In this document: piece by piece, positions 6,086-7,348 of the stretch | How the letters are laid out: every line of letters begins with the position of its first letter | Numbering within the stretch: position 1 is the first letter of the stretch | DNA from: JBBDWJ01 sp040902925 | GTDB taxonomy: Bacteria > Acidobacteriota > Terriglobia > Bryobacterales > UBA6623 | DNA: 7,348 nt | Assembly (NCBI GenBank): GCA_040902925.1 | Contig: JBBDWJ010000074.1 | Coordinates: forward strand, 1-7,348 | Direction of reading: 5' to 3' | The notes under the pieces: generated by a model | Told to the model about the DNA's origin: nothing | The model's database searches: none | What the model saw: only the letters and a program-made list of their open reading frames with translations | Position numbers and translations under genes: made by a program

Positions 6086-6871
6086 ATGTTCACTCGCACG
6101 TTTCCCATGCCTCAACAACGCTCGCCGAAAACCTGGGACGCCGATCAATACACTCGTTCGGCCGCTTTCGTCGCCGACATGGCAGAGCCCGTGGTGGCGC
6201 TGCTGGCCCCCGCGGCCGACGAGCGCATCCTCGACCTTGGCTGCGGCGACGGACGGCTAACCGAGCGGCTCGCGAACATGGGGGCCGAAATCGTCGGTGT
6301 CGATGCCAGCCCCGCCATGGTCGAATCGGCGCGCAAGCGCGGCCTCGACGCGCGCCTGATGCCCGCAGAGGAGCTGGCTTTTGATCGCGAGTTCGATGCG
6401 GTCTTTTCCAACGCCGCGCTGCACTGGGTTCTGCAGCCGCAAAAAGCTGTGACCGGCGTTTACCGCGCGCTGAAACCGGGCGGGCGTTTCGCCGCGGAGT
6501 TCGGCGGCGCGGGCAATGTCGCTCAGGTTTGCGAGGCCCTGTCGGCGGCTCTGGCTCGCCGTGGCCACGATTTCGCGGCACTTTCGCCCTGGTACTTCCC
6601 TTCCCCCGACGAATATTCGGCGCTTTTGCGCGAGGCCGGGTTTTCCGTCGAGACGATCGGCTTACATGAAAGGCCTACACGGCTTGACGGCGACCTCGGC
6701 GATTGGCTGGCGCTGTTTGCGCCCAGCATGCTCGAAGCGCTGCCGCCGCTTGAGCGCGACAAGGCAGTCGATGAAATTCGATCGATGCTGCGTCCTAAAC
6801 AATGCGATGAAAAGGGCGTTTGGACCGTGGACTACGTGCGTCTGCGGCTGCTGGCGCGGCGACTTGAGTAG
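6086..6871 (+). CDS. Class I SAM-dependent methyltransferase
   Basis: Soluble methyltransferase using S-adenosylmethionine; the acceptor is unknown. The Rossmann-type core is clear: motif I DLGCGDG at 50-56, the acidic residue ending strand 2 at Asp73 in GVDAS, FSNAALHWV at 107-115, and LKPGGRF at 129-135 followed by EFGGAGNVA. The SNAALHW segment and overall order recall the trans-aconitate methyltransferase and BioC-like branch of small-molecule methyltransferases, but neither name is justified. Length 261 is normal. The start is uncertain: ATG at 6086 has only a weak AGG four bases upstream, and an in-frame ATG at 6107 (residue 8) without any ribosome site would still keep the whole domain. 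A -10-like TAGGAT lies at 6078-6083. The 185-bp gap before the gene contains only short weak stems (such as TTGG/CCAA at 5945-5955) and no clear terminator. The following epimerase gene may be co-transcribed. Confidence 0.88.
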   Translation: MFTRTFPMPQQRSPKTWDADQYTRSAAFVADMAEPVVALLAPAADERILDLGCGDGRLTERLANMGAEIVGVDASPAMVESARKRGLDARLMPAEELAFDREFDAVFSNAALHWVLQPQKAVTGVYRALKPGGRFAAEFGGAGNVAQVCEALSAALARRGHDFAALSPWYFPSPDEYSALLREAGFSVETIGLHERPTRLDGDLGDWLALFAPSMLEALPPLERDKAVDEIRSMLRPKQCDEKGVWTVDYVRLRLLARRLE

Positions 6872-6901
6872 GGGGCGCTCCTCGCTCTCAATCAGTGCCC
6901 C
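6872..6901 (+). terminator. Weak hairpin between methyltransferase and epimerase
   Basis: GGGGCGCT (6872-6879) can pair with AGTGCCCC (6894-6901) through eight pairs including one G-U, around a 14-nt loop. It starts directly after the methyltransferase stop and ends 20 nt before the epimerase ATG. With no T-run it may be a partial terminator, a processing site, or chance; the two genes could still share a transcript. Confidence 0.28.
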
Positions 6902-6921
6902 TCTCAATTCCATCAAAAACA

Positions 6922-7348
6922 ATGTCTGAACGATTCCTAATCACCGGCTCATCGGGATTTCTCGGCTCCTGGGTTACGCGCGAGCTGCTGGCGCGGCAAT
7001 TGCCGTTGGTTCTTTTCGATCGCGATTCCGACTTGCGGCGCCTCGATCAACTCTTGCCCGGCCGGCCGCGCGATCTGACCGTCGTTACGGGCGATGTCAC
7101 CGATGTCGAAGCGCTGAAACGCGTCATCGAAGAGCATCAGGTCAGCCGCGTCATCCATCTCGCGGCGCTGCAAATTCCGCCTTGCCGCGCGAACCCTTTG
7201 ATCGGCGCCACGGTAAACGTCTTGGGAACCCTGGCGGTCTTCGAGGCCGCGCGGCAAAGCGGCGGAATCCGGCAGCTTGTTTATGCCAGCTCCGCCGCAG
7301 TGATCGGGCCCGAGGAGCAGTACGGCGCGGGCACGATCCCAAACGACG
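6922..7348 (+). CDS. NAD-dependent epimerase/dehydratase (extended SDR), N-terminal part
   Basis: The first 142 codons of a nucleotide-sugar epimerase/dehydratase-like protein; the frame is still open at the window edge. It begins with a dinucleotide-binding fold: TGSSGFLG at 8-15 (the TGxxGxxG motif of extended short-chain dehydrogenases), an acidic residue at the end of strand 2 (Asp33) favouring NAD(H), GDVTD at 57-61 contacting adenine in relatives, HLAAL at 79-83, a VNVLGT helix start at 98-103, and VYASSAAV at 120-127 with the active-site Ser position. The catalytic YxxxK would lie just beyond the window, so activity cannot be confirmed. There is no Shine-Dalgarno site, but the ATG sits four residues before the first strand, as usual. 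Likely substrates are nucleotide sugars; not determinable here. Confidence 0.88.
   Translation, partial: MSERFLITGSSGFLGSWVTRELLARQLPLVLFDRDSDLRRLDQLLPGRPRDLTVVTGDVTDVEALKRVIEEHQVSRVIHLAALQIPPCRANPLIGATVNVLGTLAVFEAARQSGGIRQLVYASSAAVIGPEEQYGAGTIPND

Noticed and set aside
6086..6871. Naming the methyltransferase tam or bioC
   Set aside because: The core motifs are shared by many small-molecule methyltransferases, and no neighbour points to aconitate or biotin metabolism.

Overview
The window is a stretch of GC-rich bacterial chromosome (by eye somewhat above 60% G+C). The best guess is an acidobacterium of the Solibacter/Bryobacter branch (Bryobacterales). The main evidence is the secreted protein at 4038-5900, which joins NHL repeats to a C-terminal domain that I recognise as the one named after Solibacter (TIGR03437-type). 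The rest fits: an extracytoplasmic M49-type peptidase, a ferrochelatase resembling actinobacterial ones, and loosely packed genes with no sign of a phage or transposon.

Layout from left to right. Bases 1-108 are a promoter-like leader. 109-1755 (+) encodes a predicted lipoprotein of the dipeptidyl-peptidase III family (M49) with a five-residue HEXXH zinc motif. A strong three-segment hairpin (1761-1798) follows. 1843-2916 (+) encodes a ferrochelatase with both catalytic residues and a C-terminal cysteine cluster. A short convergent gap with a small perfect hairpin separates it from 2996-3814 (-), a secreted protein of unknown function with a strong Shine-Dalgarno site. A 223-bp divergent region (3815-4037) carries a tandem 15-bp direct repeat overlapping a sigma70-like promoter for the next gene. 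4038-5900 (+) encodes the exported six-repeat NHL protein. After a 185-bp gap without a clear signal, 6086-6871 (+) encodes a class I SAM-dependent methyltransferase. 50 bp later, an extended-SDR NAD-dependent epimerase/dehydratase begins at 6922 and runs off the window.

How they work together: there is little sign of one pathway. The ferrochelatase belongs to haem synthesis but has no other haem gene beside it. The two divergent secreted-protein genes share an upstream region and may be co-regulated. The methyltransferase and epimerase are close enough to be co-transcribed. No RNA gene, CRISPR array, insertion sequence or attachment site was found. I do not see a wholly new system. The points most worth a second look are the repeat operator candidate, the unknown secreted protein, the HEXXH variant of M49, the ferrochelatase cysteines, and the two types of translation start.
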